From: Corynebacterium kroppenstedtii DSM 44385
GTDB lineage: Bacteria > Actinomycetota > Actinomycetes > Mycobacteriales > Mycobacteriaceae
NCBI RefSeq assembly: GCF_000023145.1
Contig: NC_012704.1
Span: 124,001-188,000, forward strand
DNA length: 64,000 bases
Reading direction: 5' to 3'
This document shows, one piece after another, positions 44,155 through 52,892 of the stretch (the first letter of the stretch is position 1; every line of letters starts with the position of its first letter). The notes beneath the pieces are model-generated. The model was not told the DNA's origin, did not search any database, and was given only the letters and a program-made list of their open reading frames with translations. A program made the position numbers and the translations under genes.

Positions 44155-45618
44155 TTACACCCCGTCCTTGAGTGCCTGGGCGATGACGGCGCGGCCGATG
44201 GGGGCTGCGACGGATCCACCCGTTGCTGCTTGTCCTCGGTCACCACCATTTTCGACGACGACGGCCACGGCGACGTCGGCGTTCTGGGAGGGCCCGAAGG
44301 CGACGTACCAGGCGTGTGGTTTGGAGGACCGTGAGTTTTCGCCGTGCTCGGCGGTACCGGTCTTGGATGCGATGTCGGCGCCGGCGTACCCGCTGGTGCC
44401 TTTTTCGGATCCGATCATGAGCTGCGTGATGCGGTTCGCGATGTCTTCGTTGACCGCGGTATTGACTTGTTCAGGTTTCGTGGTTTTGATGGGCTTGAGG
44501 CTGGAGTCGGTGATCTGTTTGACCACGTAGGGCTTCATCCTCTTGCCTTTGTTGGCGATCGTGGCGGCGATAATGGCGTCCTGCAACGGTGTGATGGACA
44601 CGTCGCGCTGTCCGATAGAGGACTGCGCCAGTGACGGCTGGTCAGCAATTTCGCCGACGGTGGACGTCTGGACGGGCAGTCCGAAGTCATCCACGCTCTC
44701 ACCCACGCCGAATGCTTTAGCGGTCTTCTTGAACTGCTCGGTTCCCGCAGCCATCCCGAGCTGGGCAAACGCCGTGTTGCAGGACAGAGTGAACGCGGTG
44801 GACAGCGTCGTCACAGAACCACTCCCGCAGCGCTCGCCATCGTAGTTCTCCATGGTCGTGTAGCTATCCGGCAGCGTGATCTGCGGTTCCGCGGTGACCG
44901 TGGTGTTGGCGTTGACGTTGTTCTTCTCCATGGCAGCAGCCGTGGTGATCAGCTTGAATGTCGATCCGGGCGGAAGCGTCTGCTGCGTCGCGTGGTTGAG
45001 CAGCGGCGATTCCGGGTTGTTGTTGAGGGCAGCCCAGTTTTGTTGTGCTTCCTCAGCATTCGGGGTCACGATGCTGCGCGGGTCGTAACCAGGGGTGGAG
45101 GCCATCGCGAGCACTTCCCCGGTGGAGGGGCGGAGCGCAACGACGGCACCGGTGTATCCACGGCTAGTCATGGCGTCATAGGCGACGCGCTGCGTCTTGG
45201 GGTCGATGGTGAGCTCGACATTGGCACCCTGGGTTTCCTTGCCCGTGAGGGTGTCGGTGAACCGTTTGGTAAACAGCGAGTCGTCGGTGCCGTTAAGGAT
45301 GTTGTTCTGGCTGGCCTCGATACCTGCTGTCCCGTACCGGTCAGAAAGGTAGCCCTCGATGGGCCCAAACGCGTCGGGGTCGCTGACGTATTCGCGGTTG
45401 TACATGTCGTTAGCGCCCTTGACGGAGTGTGCCAGGATTTCGCCCCCGGCGCTGATTTGTCCGCGTTGGCGTGACTTCATGTCGTAGTACTGGCGTCGGT
45501 CAAGCGAGTTCTTGGCCAGGTGGTCGGTCTGGAACCCCTGAATCCAGGTGAGGTTGGCGACCATGGCAACAACGAGGAGGAGGCAGAAGATGGTGACTGC
45601 GCGGATGGACCGGTTCAC
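44155..45618 (-). CDS. pbpA: Class B penicillin-binding protein PbpA
   Basis: The 487-residue protein has a short cytoplasmic tail, one N-terminal helix (about residues 9-27), a dimerisation/linker domain, and a transpeptidase domain. The active-site SxxK is in GSTFKLITTAA, SCN is in FTLSCNTAFAQLG, and KTGTAE is near residue 430. The TGAVVALRPSTGEVLAMAS strand is typical of the class B type. It cross-links peptidoglycan and usually partners with RodA. It overlaps rodA by four bases (ATGA) and is three bases from pknA, so all are translationally coupled. Confidence 0.96.
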   Translation of the reverse strand: MNRSIRAVTIFCLLLVVAMVANLTWIQGFQTDHLAKNSLDRRQYYDMKSRQRGQISAGGEILAHSVKGANDMYNREYVSDPDAFGPIEGYLSDRYGTAGIEASQNNILNGTDDSLFTKRFTDTLTGKETQGANVELTIDPKTQRVAYDAMTSRGYTGAVVALRPSTGEVLAMASTPGYDPRSIVTPNAEEAQQNWAALNNNPESPLLNHATQQTLPPGSTFKLITTAAAMEKNNVNANTTVTAEPQITLPDSYTTMENYDGERCGSGSVTTLSTAFTLSCNTAFAQLGMAAGTEQFKKTAKAFGVGESVDDFGLPVQTSTVGEIADQPSLAQSSIGQRDVSITPLQDAIIAATIANKGKRMKPYVVKQITDSSLKPIKTTKPEQVNTAVNEDIANRITQLMIGSEKGTSGYAGADIASKTGTAEHGENSRSSKPHAWYVAFGPSQNADVAVAVVVENGGDRGQAATGGSVAAPIGRAVIAQALKDGV

Positions 45619-47072
45619 TGTTGTGCCTCCTTCTGGTTGGTGCTGGCTTGCTGGTTGGTTTTGCGGTTCGCTGTTGCGGCTGACCCGCTAACGCTAGCTG
45701 GTTGCCGCGCGGAATTGGAAATGCGCAGGATGATGGCCAGCAGCATGTAGTTGGCAAGGAGCGACGATCCACCGTGGGCGACGAATGGCGTCGTCAGTCC
45801 CGTCATCGGCAGCAGTCGCGAAATCCCTCCGACGACGACGAACACCTGGATCGCGATGGTGAGCGACAGCCCAGAGGCGACGAGTTTGCCGTAGGTGTCG
45901 CGGGTCTTGAGCGCCGTCTTCATACCTCTGGCGACGAAGATGGCGTAGAGGACGATGAGCGCGGAGAGCCCAACGAGGCCGAGTTCCTCACCGATGGCGG
46001 CGAGGATGAAGTCGGAGTGCGCGACGGGCACCTCTTCGGGGTATCCGCGCCCGAGCCCGGTACCGGTGATCCCACCCCACGACAGGCCGAACAGTGCCTG
46101 CGAGAGCTGGTATCCGCCTTCGTTGTAGTGGCTGATGGGGTCGATGAAGTTGTCGACGCGTGTCTGGATCTTGGCGGAGATGTTGTAAATTCCGACGGCC
46201 CCAATGGCGGCAAGCCCAAGTCCGATAATGATCCACGACGGCCGCGACGTGGCGATGTACAGCATGCCAAGCACGGTCCCGAAGAGGAGGAGTGCCGGGC
46301 CGAAGTCGTTTTCGCCGGCCATGATGACGAGGGCGATCCCCCACACAACCAGGATGGGTCCGAGGTCGCGCAGTCGCGGGAATCTCATTCCCAGGAATTT
46401 GGTGCCGGCGACGTTGAACAGCGCTCGCTTTGTGGTCAGAAGTGAGGCGAAGAACAGGAGGAGCAGGATCTTCGAGAACTCACCGGGCTGGATGGAGAAT
46501 GGCCCGACCTGGACCCACACGTTGGCGTCGGCGTTAAGGCTGGTGGGCCACACCATGGGAACGGCCATGAAGACCAGACCAGCGATACCGAGCAGGAACG
46601 AGTAGTCCTGGAGGGATCGGTGGTCACGAAGCCCGACGATGACGGCGACCATCATGGCCACACCGATCACTGTCCACATGATCTGCGAGCGCACAAGGTT
46701 ATTCCCCGTGGCCAGGTCCAGCCGGTAAATCATGACGAGACCGATGGCGTTGAGCAGGGCCGCGACGGGAAGCATGATTTGGTCCGAGTAGGGCGCTTTC
46801 CACAGAATCACGAGGTGGGCGACGGTGAAAATAATGATGAACCCGCCGAGGAGGTAGGCAACATCCGTGGTGAGTGGGTGGTTAGCTGCGATTTCCACGG
46901 CAATGACCGCCAGCGCGAGAATCGCGGTGACAGCTAGCAGCAGCCCGAGTTCGATCCAGCGCCGTGGCCGTTTGGGCCGCGCAATGGGTCCTGTGTTGTC
47001 GGTTGCTTGTCCGGTTGTCGTCGCCGGGTACGCGACGGCGTTTCCTGCCGTCGATGGGTGTGAATAGGTCAT
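45615..47072 (-). CDS. rodA: RodA/FtsW-family peptidoglycan polymerase (SEDS)
   Basis: The 485-residue protein has about twelve helices and SEDS-family motifs: MIYRLDLATG, the WVQVGPFSIQPGEFSKI stretch with its conserved charged residues, the HYNEGGYQLSQALFGLSWGGITGTGLG loop, and a final THGGSS-like motif as VAHGGSSLLANY. It polymerises lipid II into glycan strands in partnership with PbpA, whose gene follows with a four-base overlap. The C-terminal tail is rich in Gln/Ala/Ser. The start is one base after the PstP stop, so the genes form one transcript. Confidence 0.96.
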   Translation of the reverse strand: MTYSHPSTAGNAVAYPATTTGQATDNTGPIARPKRPRRWIELGLLLAVTAILALAVIAVEIAANHPLTTDVAYLLGGFIIIFTVAHLVILWKAPYSDQIMLPVAALLNAIGLVMIYRLDLATGNNLVRSQIMWTVIGVAMMVAVIVGLRDHRSLQDYSFLLGIAGLVFMAVPMVWPTSLNADANVWVQVGPFSIQPGEFSKILLLLFFASLLTTKRALFNVAGTKFLGMRFPRLRDLGPILVVWGIALVIMAGENDFGPALLLFGTVLGMLYIATSRPSWIIIGLGLAAIGAVGIYNISAKIQTRVDNFIDPISHYNEGGYQLSQALFGLSWGGITGTGLGRGYPEEVPVAHSDFILAAIGEELGLVGLSALIVLYAIFVARGMKTALKTRDTYGKLVASGLSLTIAIQVFVVVGGISRLLPMTGLTTPFVAHGGSSLLANYMLLAIILRISNSARQPASVSGSAATANRKTNQQASTNQKEAQQ

Positions 47073-48731
47073 TTATTTCACCTCCCGGCATGTGTCACCA
47101 GGTGTGGTGAGGTCTCCGGGTTGCCCGTTGGCGGTGTCTCCCGAGGCGTTGTTTGCTGCGGATTCGCCAGCACTGGGTGCGCTCGGTGCAGGTTCGCCGC
47201 TGGTGGCTGCGTCGGAGGGCGCGGGTTCGCCACTGCGGTCGTCGCGGCCGGCATCGGGGTTATCGGCGTTGCCGTGCGACGATTCGCGGGTGACGCACAC
47301 AGGGAGCGCTTGCTTAGCTAGCCGCTCCATTTGTGTTTGGACATCGTTGTAGTCCCCCGATGGCAGATTGTCTACGTTGGTCCGCGTCGATGGCGGAAGA
47401 TCGGTCAGCTGGAAGCGGTGGCATTTCTTAGTGGAGTTCGCGTCCAGCAGCGTGAGGTTGCCCTTGGCGTCCAAACATGCGCGTTGGTACGTGCTGTGGA
47501 GCGTTTTCCCAAGGATTGTTTCGTCGGCACCTTTATAGACGACGAGTTCGTTGTTGTCGGTGGCGATGTAATAGCGGTTATCTAGCGTTTTCTTCCCCCA
47601 CCATCCGCCGGCACCGATGATGACGGCGAGGACAAGAACAATGACGCCCACCGTGAGACCGATGCGACGCCCTTTTTTCTTATTGTGTTTTTCGTGGTTA
47701 TGGCCGTGCCCTCCGGCGACGGCTGAACCGCCGTGGGCGGAGTCAGCGCGATCCCCCGCGCCACGCACAGGATCAGCGAGGTCACCCCGCGATGCCTGCG
47801 CTCCTCCGTTGTTGGAGGATCCACCGTTGTCGGGCGACGCTGGTTGCGATCCGGACCGCCCCCCAGGATTCCGTTGCGCCTGGGCCTCTTTATTCTGTTG
47901 TATGAGCTTCATGCCCACGGCACGGCCGGCGGCGGTATCGGGCCGGGCGACGTCGGTCTGCTCCGGATCGAGCGCGCCGACGAGGAGGGGCGCGGCCGGG
48001 GCGTAGTCGTCGTCGCTGGTGTCGACGATTTCTCCGAGGACGACGGTGACGTTATCGGGGCCTCCGCTGCGTAGAGCGAGGTCGATAAGGCGCTCGGCAG
48101 CTTGGTCGAGCGTGCCGCGGGAGACGATATCCGCGATGGTGTCGTGGCTGACGGGGTCAGAGAGGCCGTCGGAGCACAGGAGGTAGCGGTCACCGGGGCG
48201 GACCTCGCGGAGCATCAGGGTGGGCTCCACGGGCCGGCCTGTCAGCGCTTTCAGGATGAGGGAGCGCTGCGGGTGGTTGGAAACGTCTTCGGGTGCCAGC
48301 TGGCCTTCGTCGACAAGGGATTGGACGTAGGTGTCGTCTTTGGTGATTTGCTCTAGTTGTCCGTCGCGGTAGAGGTATCCGCGTGAGTCGCCGACGTGGC
48401 AGATGGCGAGGGTGTCGTCGTTGAAGAAGAAGGCGTCGAGGGTGCACCCCATGCCTTCGGTGGCGGGGTTGATATCGATTTGGTTGGCGATAGCAGCGTT
48501 ACCTTCGGCCATCGCGTCAGCCAGCTGCCCGCACATGTCGTCGCCGGGTCCCACATCGTCGACGTGGGCGATGTGGGAAATCATGAGCTGGGAGGCTATT
48601 TCTCCCGCTGCATGTCCGCCCATGCCGTCGGCTAGTGCCAGCAGGTGGGGGCCTGCGTACGCAGAGTCTTCGTTATTTCCGCGGATCAGTCCTACGTGCG
48701 ATGCGGCCGCGTAGGTCAGGGCATATGTCAT
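47073..48731 (-). CDS. pstP: PP2C-type serine/threonine phosphatase PstP
   Basis: The 552-residue protein has an N-terminal PP2C domain with the metal-binding motifs NNEDSAYAGPHLLALADGMGGHAAGE and VGDSRGYLY and the C-terminal RSGGPDNVTVVLGE motif. A Gly/Asn/Ser-rich segment leads to one helix (about residues 350-375), then a ~170-residue extracytoplasmic domain with low-complexity end. It dephosphorylates PknA, PknB and their substrates. The outer half is longer than in M. tuberculosis. It lies 14 bases after fhaB and directly abuts rodA. Confidence 0.95.
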   Translation of the reverse strand: MTYALTYAAASHVGLIRGNNEDSAYAGPHLLALADGMGGHAAGEIASQLMISHIAHVDDVGPGDDMCGQLADAMAEGNAAIANQIDINPATEGMGCTLDAFFFNDDTLAICHVGDSRGYLYRDGQLEQITKDDTYVQSLVDEGQLAPEDVSNHPQRSLILKALTGRPVEPTLMLREVRPGDRYLLCSDGLSDPVSHDTIADIVSRGTLDQAAERLIDLALRSGGPDNVTVVLGEIVDTSDDDYAPAAPLLVGALDPEQTDVARPDTAAGRAVGMKLIQQNKEAQAQRNPGGRSGSQPASPDNGGSSNNGGAQASRGDLADPVRGAGDRADSAHGGSAVAGGHGHNHEKHNKKKGRRIGLTVGVIVLVLAVIIGAGGWWGKKTLDNRYYIATDNNELVVYKGADETILGKTLHSTYQRACLDAKGNLTLLDANSTKKCHRFQLTDLPPSTRTNVDNLPSGDYNDVQTQMERLAKQALPVCVTRESSHGNADNPDAGRDDRSGEPAPSDAATSGEPAPSAPSAGESAANNASGDTANGQPGDLTTPGDTCREVK

Positions 48732-48745
48732 CTAATGATCCCTTC

Positions 48746-49255
48746 CTACTGCACGTGCAGTGTGGTTCGGCCGACGCGGATGGCATCTCCGCGGGTGAGG
48801 GTTTCTAGCTGGTCGATGCGTTGTTCGTTGAGGTATGTTCCGTTGCGCGATTCTAGGTCTTCCACGAACCAGTCGTTTCCGTTGCGGATGAACCGTGCGT
48901 GACGGGATGAAGCGTAGTCGTCGCTGAGGACAAGTGTGCACGATGATGCTCGTCCGACGAACACTTCGGATTGCGACGTCAGGTCGATTATTTGTCCTCT
49001 CTGGGGCCCGTTGGTCACGACGAGTTCCGAGATTGGGGCCTTATTCCGCTGGTTTCGTCTGCCGTCGGCGTTGGGGGCGACGGTGGGGTCAGGGCCGCCT
49101 TGGGGCGCTGCTACGGCGGGTGCCGCGAGTACGGTGGCTGAGGGTGTAGCCGAATCCCGTTTGAGAGCGCGCAGGGTGAGCGCGATAAAGAGCCAGAGCA
49201 GGATGAGGATGGCTAGTTTAACGAGAAACAACACCGTGCTTTGCATGGTGGGCAT
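48746..49255 (-). CDS. fhaB: FHA-domain protein FhaB
   Basis: The 169-residue protein has an N-terminal helix (about residues 8-28), a basic/Pro linker, and a forkhead-associated domain: FVGRASSCTLVLSDDYASSRHARF, then LESRNGTYLN and GDAIRVGRTTLHV. FHA domains bind phosphothreonine peptides, here presumably autophosphorylated PknA/PknB or their substrates, and FhaB (FipA) has been tied to division. It is the first gene of the tightly packed block that runs to pknB; the next gene upstream, fhaA, is 309 bases away. Confidence 0.94.
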   Translation of the reverse strand: MPTMQSTVLFLVKLAILILLWLFIALTLRALKRDSATPSATVLAAPAVAAPQGGPDPTVAPNADGRRNQRNKAPISELVVTNGPQRGQIIDLTSQSEVFVGRASSCTLVLSDDYASSRHARFIRNGNDWFVEDLESRNGTYLNEQRIDQLETLTRGDAIRVGRTTLHVQ

Positions 49256-49564
49256 CCTCCTTGGTTGTGCAGCAGCATCGGTCGTGGCTCCATGTGCGCC
49301 AGCTGGATAGTGAGCTTACAGGCACACCTGGACACCCCACCGATTCAAGTCGTGCCCTACTTTACCTTCTTTGGTGTACCCGCGCGCCAACCCCGCAGCA
49401 TAAAGCCCGTGTTCGTAGAGGTGCGGTAAAGCTTTTCGACGGTGTCGGCGTCGGTATTCACACCACTATCGACGACGGTACCGCCGCTGAGCTTGGTCTG
49501 CGCCGAGCTAATTTTCTCACGCCGCGGACTTCTGAGTTCGCACTCCCGCTTTACCTCCTCGGCT
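49256..49564. other. fhaA-fhaB intergenic region, no supported gene
   Basis: A ~70-codon open stretch on the minus strand covers much of this 309-base gap, but it lacks a start codon with a ribosome-binding site at its beginning and resembles no family I know. It probably holds the promoter or processing site for the fhaB-pknB block. I see no strong hairpin. Confidence 0.5.
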
Positions 49565-50551
49565 CTACTTCTGAGGCGTGTTGATTCGCACCTCTATATA
49601 AGAGTGTCCGACGGTGATGACGTCTCCGTCAGCCAGCAGCCAGTTGTCGATCGGGGTGTCGTTGACAGTGGTGCCGTTGGTGGAGTGCAGGTCCACCAGG
49701 ACGGCCTCCTTCCCGTCCCACACGAGTTCGGCATGTCGCCGCGAAACGCCGGTATCTGGGAGGCGGAAATCCACCTGGTTACCACGCCCGATGATATTTG
49801 TTCCTTCGTGTACGTGATATGTCCGGGAGGACCCGTCTTGCAGTAAGAGGGTGACGGCCGCTTGTTCGTTTGCCTGTCCGCTTACCGACGCTTGTCCTGG
49901 GACATACCCGCCGTTGTCCTGTGCGTTCGGCGCTGCTGCGGCATCGGCGGGGGAGACGTGCCCGGTTCCAGGGGCGGGGTTAGCGGTGTCGGCGGCGTCG
50001 GCAACTTCGGACCACGCTTGTGCATGGCGGTAGCTGTCAGAGTCGACGCTGTGAGGGTAGCCGGATTGTCCCTCTGGCTGTCCGGCCTGCCCCGGCTGAT
50101 CCTGGTTGGCGGAGTTGTTGTGTTGTGATGCGTAGACCTCGGTGGGCGGGCTCACTGGCCGCGCATCCTGGTGCTCCGACACGGAGGAGTGGCACTTGAG
50201 CTGGCCGGTGTGCAGGCCTTTGTCGCTCTTGAGGTCCACAGTGACGGCTTCGTACGTGCGCCATCCTTCGTTGCGGATGAAGCGTCCAAGCAGGTCAGAG
50301 AGGTCGAAGTTCAGGTCCGGATCGGCGTCGTTAATTTTGTCTAAGTCTTTTGCTGCAAGGTAGACGACGTACCGGTCGGGGGCATATAGAGTGCCGTGGG
50401 GTCCATAAACCAAGGAATCCTCGGCCTCTTGCTTCAAGAGTTCCTCAATTTCAGCAGGCACGACGGATCCGCCGAAGACGCGCGCGAATCCATTATCCAT
50501 GCCGCGTTGCAGGGAGCTATCGAGCTTTCGGAAACGCCCGAGCATATCCAT
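49565..50551 (-). CDS. fhaA: FHA-domain protein FhaA with DUF3662 N-terminal domain
   Basis: Starting at the ATG at 50551 (MDMLGRFRKLDSSLQRGMDN), the protein has a DUF3662/FhaA N-terminal domain over ~115 residues with the AGPDRYVVYLA-like region and SDLLGRFIRNEGWRTYEAV. A ~100-residue Gln/Pro/Ala-rich disordered linker follows, then a C-terminal FHA domain (NIIGRGNQVDFRLPDTGVSRRHAEL, LHSTNGTTVND). The ORF opens further upstream at 50620, but the added residues do not fit the family. In M. tuberculosis FhaA binds phosphorylated MviN/MurJ and regulates wall synthesis. It is separated from fhaB, so may have its own promoter. Confidence 0.93.
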   Translation of the reverse strand: MDMLGRFRKLDSSLQRGMDNGFARVFGGSVVPAEIEELLKQEAEDSLVYGPHGTLYAPDRYVVYLAAKDLDKINDADPDLNFDLSDLLGRFIRNEGWRTYEAVTVDLKSDKGLHTGQLKCHSSVSEHQDARPVSPPTEVYASQHNNSANQDQPGQAGQPEGQSGYPHSVDSDSYRHAQAWSEVADAADTANPAPGTGHVSPADAAAAPNAQDNGGYVPGQASVSGQANEQAAVTLLLQDGSSRTYHVHEGTNIIGRGNQVDFRLPDTGVSRRHAELVWDGKEAVLVDLHSTNGTTVNDTPIDNWLLADGDVITVGHSYIEVRINTPQK

Positions 50552-50971
50552 ATGAACTGGGACACCTTTCTTGGCATCGCGCGAAAATCCAGGGCTGCAC
50601 TCATGTGCGGCTGATGGCAAACAGTGTGTGGTCAGCCGCGGTTCTTCCCTGATCTGCCATCGTTCTTGATGTGACCGTGTTGTTCTCTACGCTATGCCAT
50701 TTGAGAGAAGTTCAGGTCATTATACGAATTTCTTTCGTAAATACATAGGAGAGCAGCGTACTACGTCCAGGTTTTTCGTCTAGTTCGATCACTATCGACG
50801 GGATTGTGCGCGATATGAAGAAGGAATGTATGAGATATGAAGCCGATATATTAAGAGGTATAGGGGTGTTTTCGGCGAGTCCTTGGACTAGTTTGTGAAC
50901 TTTTGCAAGCCTGTGACCTGCTCTTTTGTTTTCGACGTGGGGCGTCGTGCTAAACTGACGTGCGTTGTTTC
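50552..50971. other. fhaA upstream and tRNA-Leu promoter region
   Basis: No supported gene in this 420-base stretch, which is AT-rich between about 50690 and 50900. It contains divergent promoters for fhaA (minus) and tRNA-Leu (plus). A -10-like TAAACT with an extended TGC lies at 50951-50956, about 16 bases before the tRNA; the matching -35 is unclear. Confidence 0.45.
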
Positions 50972-51055
50972 GGGCGAGTGGCGGAATGGCAGACGCGCTG
51001 GCTTCAGGTGCCAGTGTCCTTTACGGACGTGGGGGTTCAAGTCCCCCTTCGCCCA
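50972..51055 (+). tRNA. tRNA-Leu (anticodon CAG)
   Basis: The acceptor arm pairs GGGCGAG (50972-50978) with TTCGCCC (51048-51054), with discriminator A at 51055. The anticodon stem CTGGC/GCCAG encloses TTCAGGT, giving anticodon CAG for leucine codon CTG. A long variable arm (GTCC-TTTAC-GGAC) and the T arm GGGGG/CCCCC with loop TTCAAGT identify a class II tRNA. CCA is not encoded. At 84 bases it is of usual length for tRNA-Leu. Confidence 0.97.
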
Positions 51056-51074
51056 CAACTTCATTGTGAGTGTT

Positions 51075-51121
51075 AGTCCCCGTTGGTTGTGATCCTGCAA
51101 GGGTTTCAGCCGACGGGGACT
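51075..51121 (+). terminator. Terminator of tRNA-Leu
   Basis: AGTCCCCGTTGG (51075-51086) pairs with CCGACGGGGACT (51110-51121) with one G-U pair and a 23-base loop, followed by a T/C-rich stretch TTCGCATTCTTCC. It begins 20 bases after the tRNA. Confidence 0.75.
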
Positions 51122-51256
51122 TTCGCATTCTTCCAGTTTCCCCTCACCGTCGTTGATTCCTTAGATACAGTGTTCCCTAAAGAAACCTAACTTCATGCTG
51201 GAGGACGGAGTAGGGCTTGATCGACGTGGGTTGACGATCTGTGAGGGAGTCGGGAT

Positions 51257-52417
51257 ATGAGCGCGATGAATGCTACGGTGCGACGACTTTATGACGGTGT
51301 AGCACTGTCGTACGGAATGACGATGGTCGTACTCGGGTCGACGATTCCGTCGGGGTTGTATTCGATATATCAGCGGGATTGGGGGCTGGGTTCCAGCTCA
51401 ACTGTCGTCTTCTTTTCTTTTTATGTCGTCGGTGTGGTTATTGCCTTATTGTTTGGCCACGTTTCTGACACTGTGGGAAGAAAACCAGTTATTTTGACGT
51501 GTGTTGCTCTCTCGCTGGCCTCGAGTGTGACCTTTACACTGACAACTAATTTCCCTGGTTTGTGTATTGCCCGCACGCTATCCGGGTTATCGGTGGGGTT
51601 ATGCACTGGTGCATTTACGGCAGCTCTGCAAGAGGCGATATCTCCCGCCTTAGGCGCCCTTCTGAGCACGATTTACACATCATTGAGCTTGGCTCTCGGG
51701 CCTTTGTTTGGCGCGGTCATTGCCTTACATTCGGGGTTACCCCTAAGAATTCCTTTCATCATTTACGGAATTCTGACGGTTGTAGCCGGTGCATTGGTGT
51801 TATTAATCACCGAAACTCTCGAGAATCGAGGACGGCTGAGTCTGAAAGTTCAGATCGGTGTTCCGAAGAATCTCGTGTCTGCTTTCATTCCCTTCGCCGT
51901 CGCCATTGGCGTTGCCTACGGTACAAACGGGCTTTTCCAGTCTGTCGTCCCACTAAGCATGAAAGGCTTAGGAGTATCCAGCCAACTGGGTATGGCCTTT
52001 ACGACGTTTCTCATGCTTGCGGTCTCCGCGGTAACTCAAATTGGGATGGCATTTCTTCCCCGCGAGCCAAGTTTGGCGGCTGGAATGATTATTTTGGTGG
52101 TGGGCCTGGGATCCACCGCGGTGTCCCTCATCATTGGCGAGCCCATCGTGGCCTGGTTCGGCATCTGTATTTCAGGTATTGGGCAGGGAATCAGTTTTCG
52201 CACTTCGTTGGCTGGCACAGCCGAACTATCGCCACGATCCGATAAAGCCAAGACAGTGTCGACGTACTACGTGGTCGGTTACGTGGCCACGGCCGTCCCG
52301 GCTCTCGCGGCAGGAATTGTGGGCGGTCAACCTTATGCTGTTGCCACCGTGTGTGCCGTCGTCGCCGCTTTTGCTATAAGCAATGTGTTTTTACTACGCA
52401 GTAGTAAGCGTCGGTAA
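51257..52417 (+). CDS. MFS transporter
   Basis: The 386-residue protein has twelve hydrophobic segments. The MFS motif between helices 2 and 3 is GHVSDTVGRKPVILTCVALS, and LCIARTLSGLSVGLCTGAFTAAL forms helix 4. GGGAG lies upstream of the ATG. It resembles small-molecule exporters of the major facilitator superfamily, but the substrate cannot be told. It lies downstream of a tRNA with no partner gene. Codon use appears less GC-rich than in the housekeeping block, which would fit acquisition beside a tRNA, though no att repeat is visible. Confidence 0.88.
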   Translation: MSAMNATVRRLYDGVALSYGMTMVVLGSTIPSGLYSIYQRDWGLGSSSTVVFFSFYVVGVVIALLFGHVSDTVGRKPVILTCVALSLASSVTFTLTTNFPGLCIARTLSGLSVGLCTGAFTAALQEAISPALGALLSTIYTSLSLALGPLFGAVIALHSGLPLRIPFIIYGILTVVAGALVLLITETLENRGRLSLKVQIGVPKNLVSAFIPFAVAIGVAYGTNGLFQSVVPLSMKGLGVSSQLGMAFTTFLMLAVSAVTQIGMAFLPREPSLAAGMIILVVGLGSTAVSLIIGEPIVAWFGICISGIGQGISFRTSLAGTAELSPRSDKAKTVSTYYVVGYVATAVPALAAGIVGGQPYAVATVCAVVAAFAISNVFLLRSSKRR

Positions 52418-52521
52418 TGGGGGAGATAACGACAATGGCGATATTCCCCCGCTATAAGTTTCCCCGTTATAAGAAAGCCGATGGCAAAAGATGAGAAAAC
52501 GGGGGTCCGCTCCTTGTGCTT

Positions 52522-52704
52522 TTAGTTATCGAGGGTAACTTCGATGTTTTCTTCTTCGGTATCAAACCATAATGCGGTAATTTCTTTTGCAACGGCTTCC
52601 CCATCTTCACGTCGATTTGCCTGACCGAAAATGTCGTACTTAGGGATGGTGACAAGCCACAATTCTCCATCCGGTTCGACTGTTGCATGGACGTGTATTG
52701 CCAT
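52522..52704 (-). CDS. Orphan HicB-like small protein
   Basis: The ATG at 52704 (GGAG about nine bases upstream) gives a 60-residue acidic protein. It begins MAIHVHATVEPDGELWLVTIP, then KYDIFGQANRREDGEAVAKEIT. The pattern of a short beta-strand pair and a helix rich in Glu/Ala resembles HicB-type antitoxins or their degraded fold. A HicA-like toxin is not visible on either side, so it would be an orphan. The function is uncertain; a longer frame to 52809 adds residues that look non-coding. Confidence 0.55.
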   Translation of the reverse strand: MAIHVHATVEPDGELWLVTIPKYDIFGQANRREDGEAVAKEITALWFDTEEENIEVTLDN

Positions 52705-52892
52705 TATTTTTATCTCCAATGTGCCGGCGTAGTGACAATCGTTGTAATAATATCTCCTCTGATTCCGGTGGAGCAGTGTTTTCTCCGCTATTCCGCTTTC
52801 CCGACGCAAAAGTGTAACGGGGATTACCCTGGCACTTATCCCTACATGTGACAGTCAATCGACCTGTGACAATCAATCTGAAAGGCGTCGTT

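Noticed and set aside
49376..49563. ~70-codon open frame between fhaB and fhaA on the minus strand
   Set aside because: No start codon with ribosome-binding site at its beginning and no recognised homology; recorded as an intergenic region instead.
50972..52417. Genomic island inserted at tRNA-Leu
   Set aside because: No repeat of the tRNA 3' end, integrase or composition break was found beyond; only the MFS gene is weakly suggestive.
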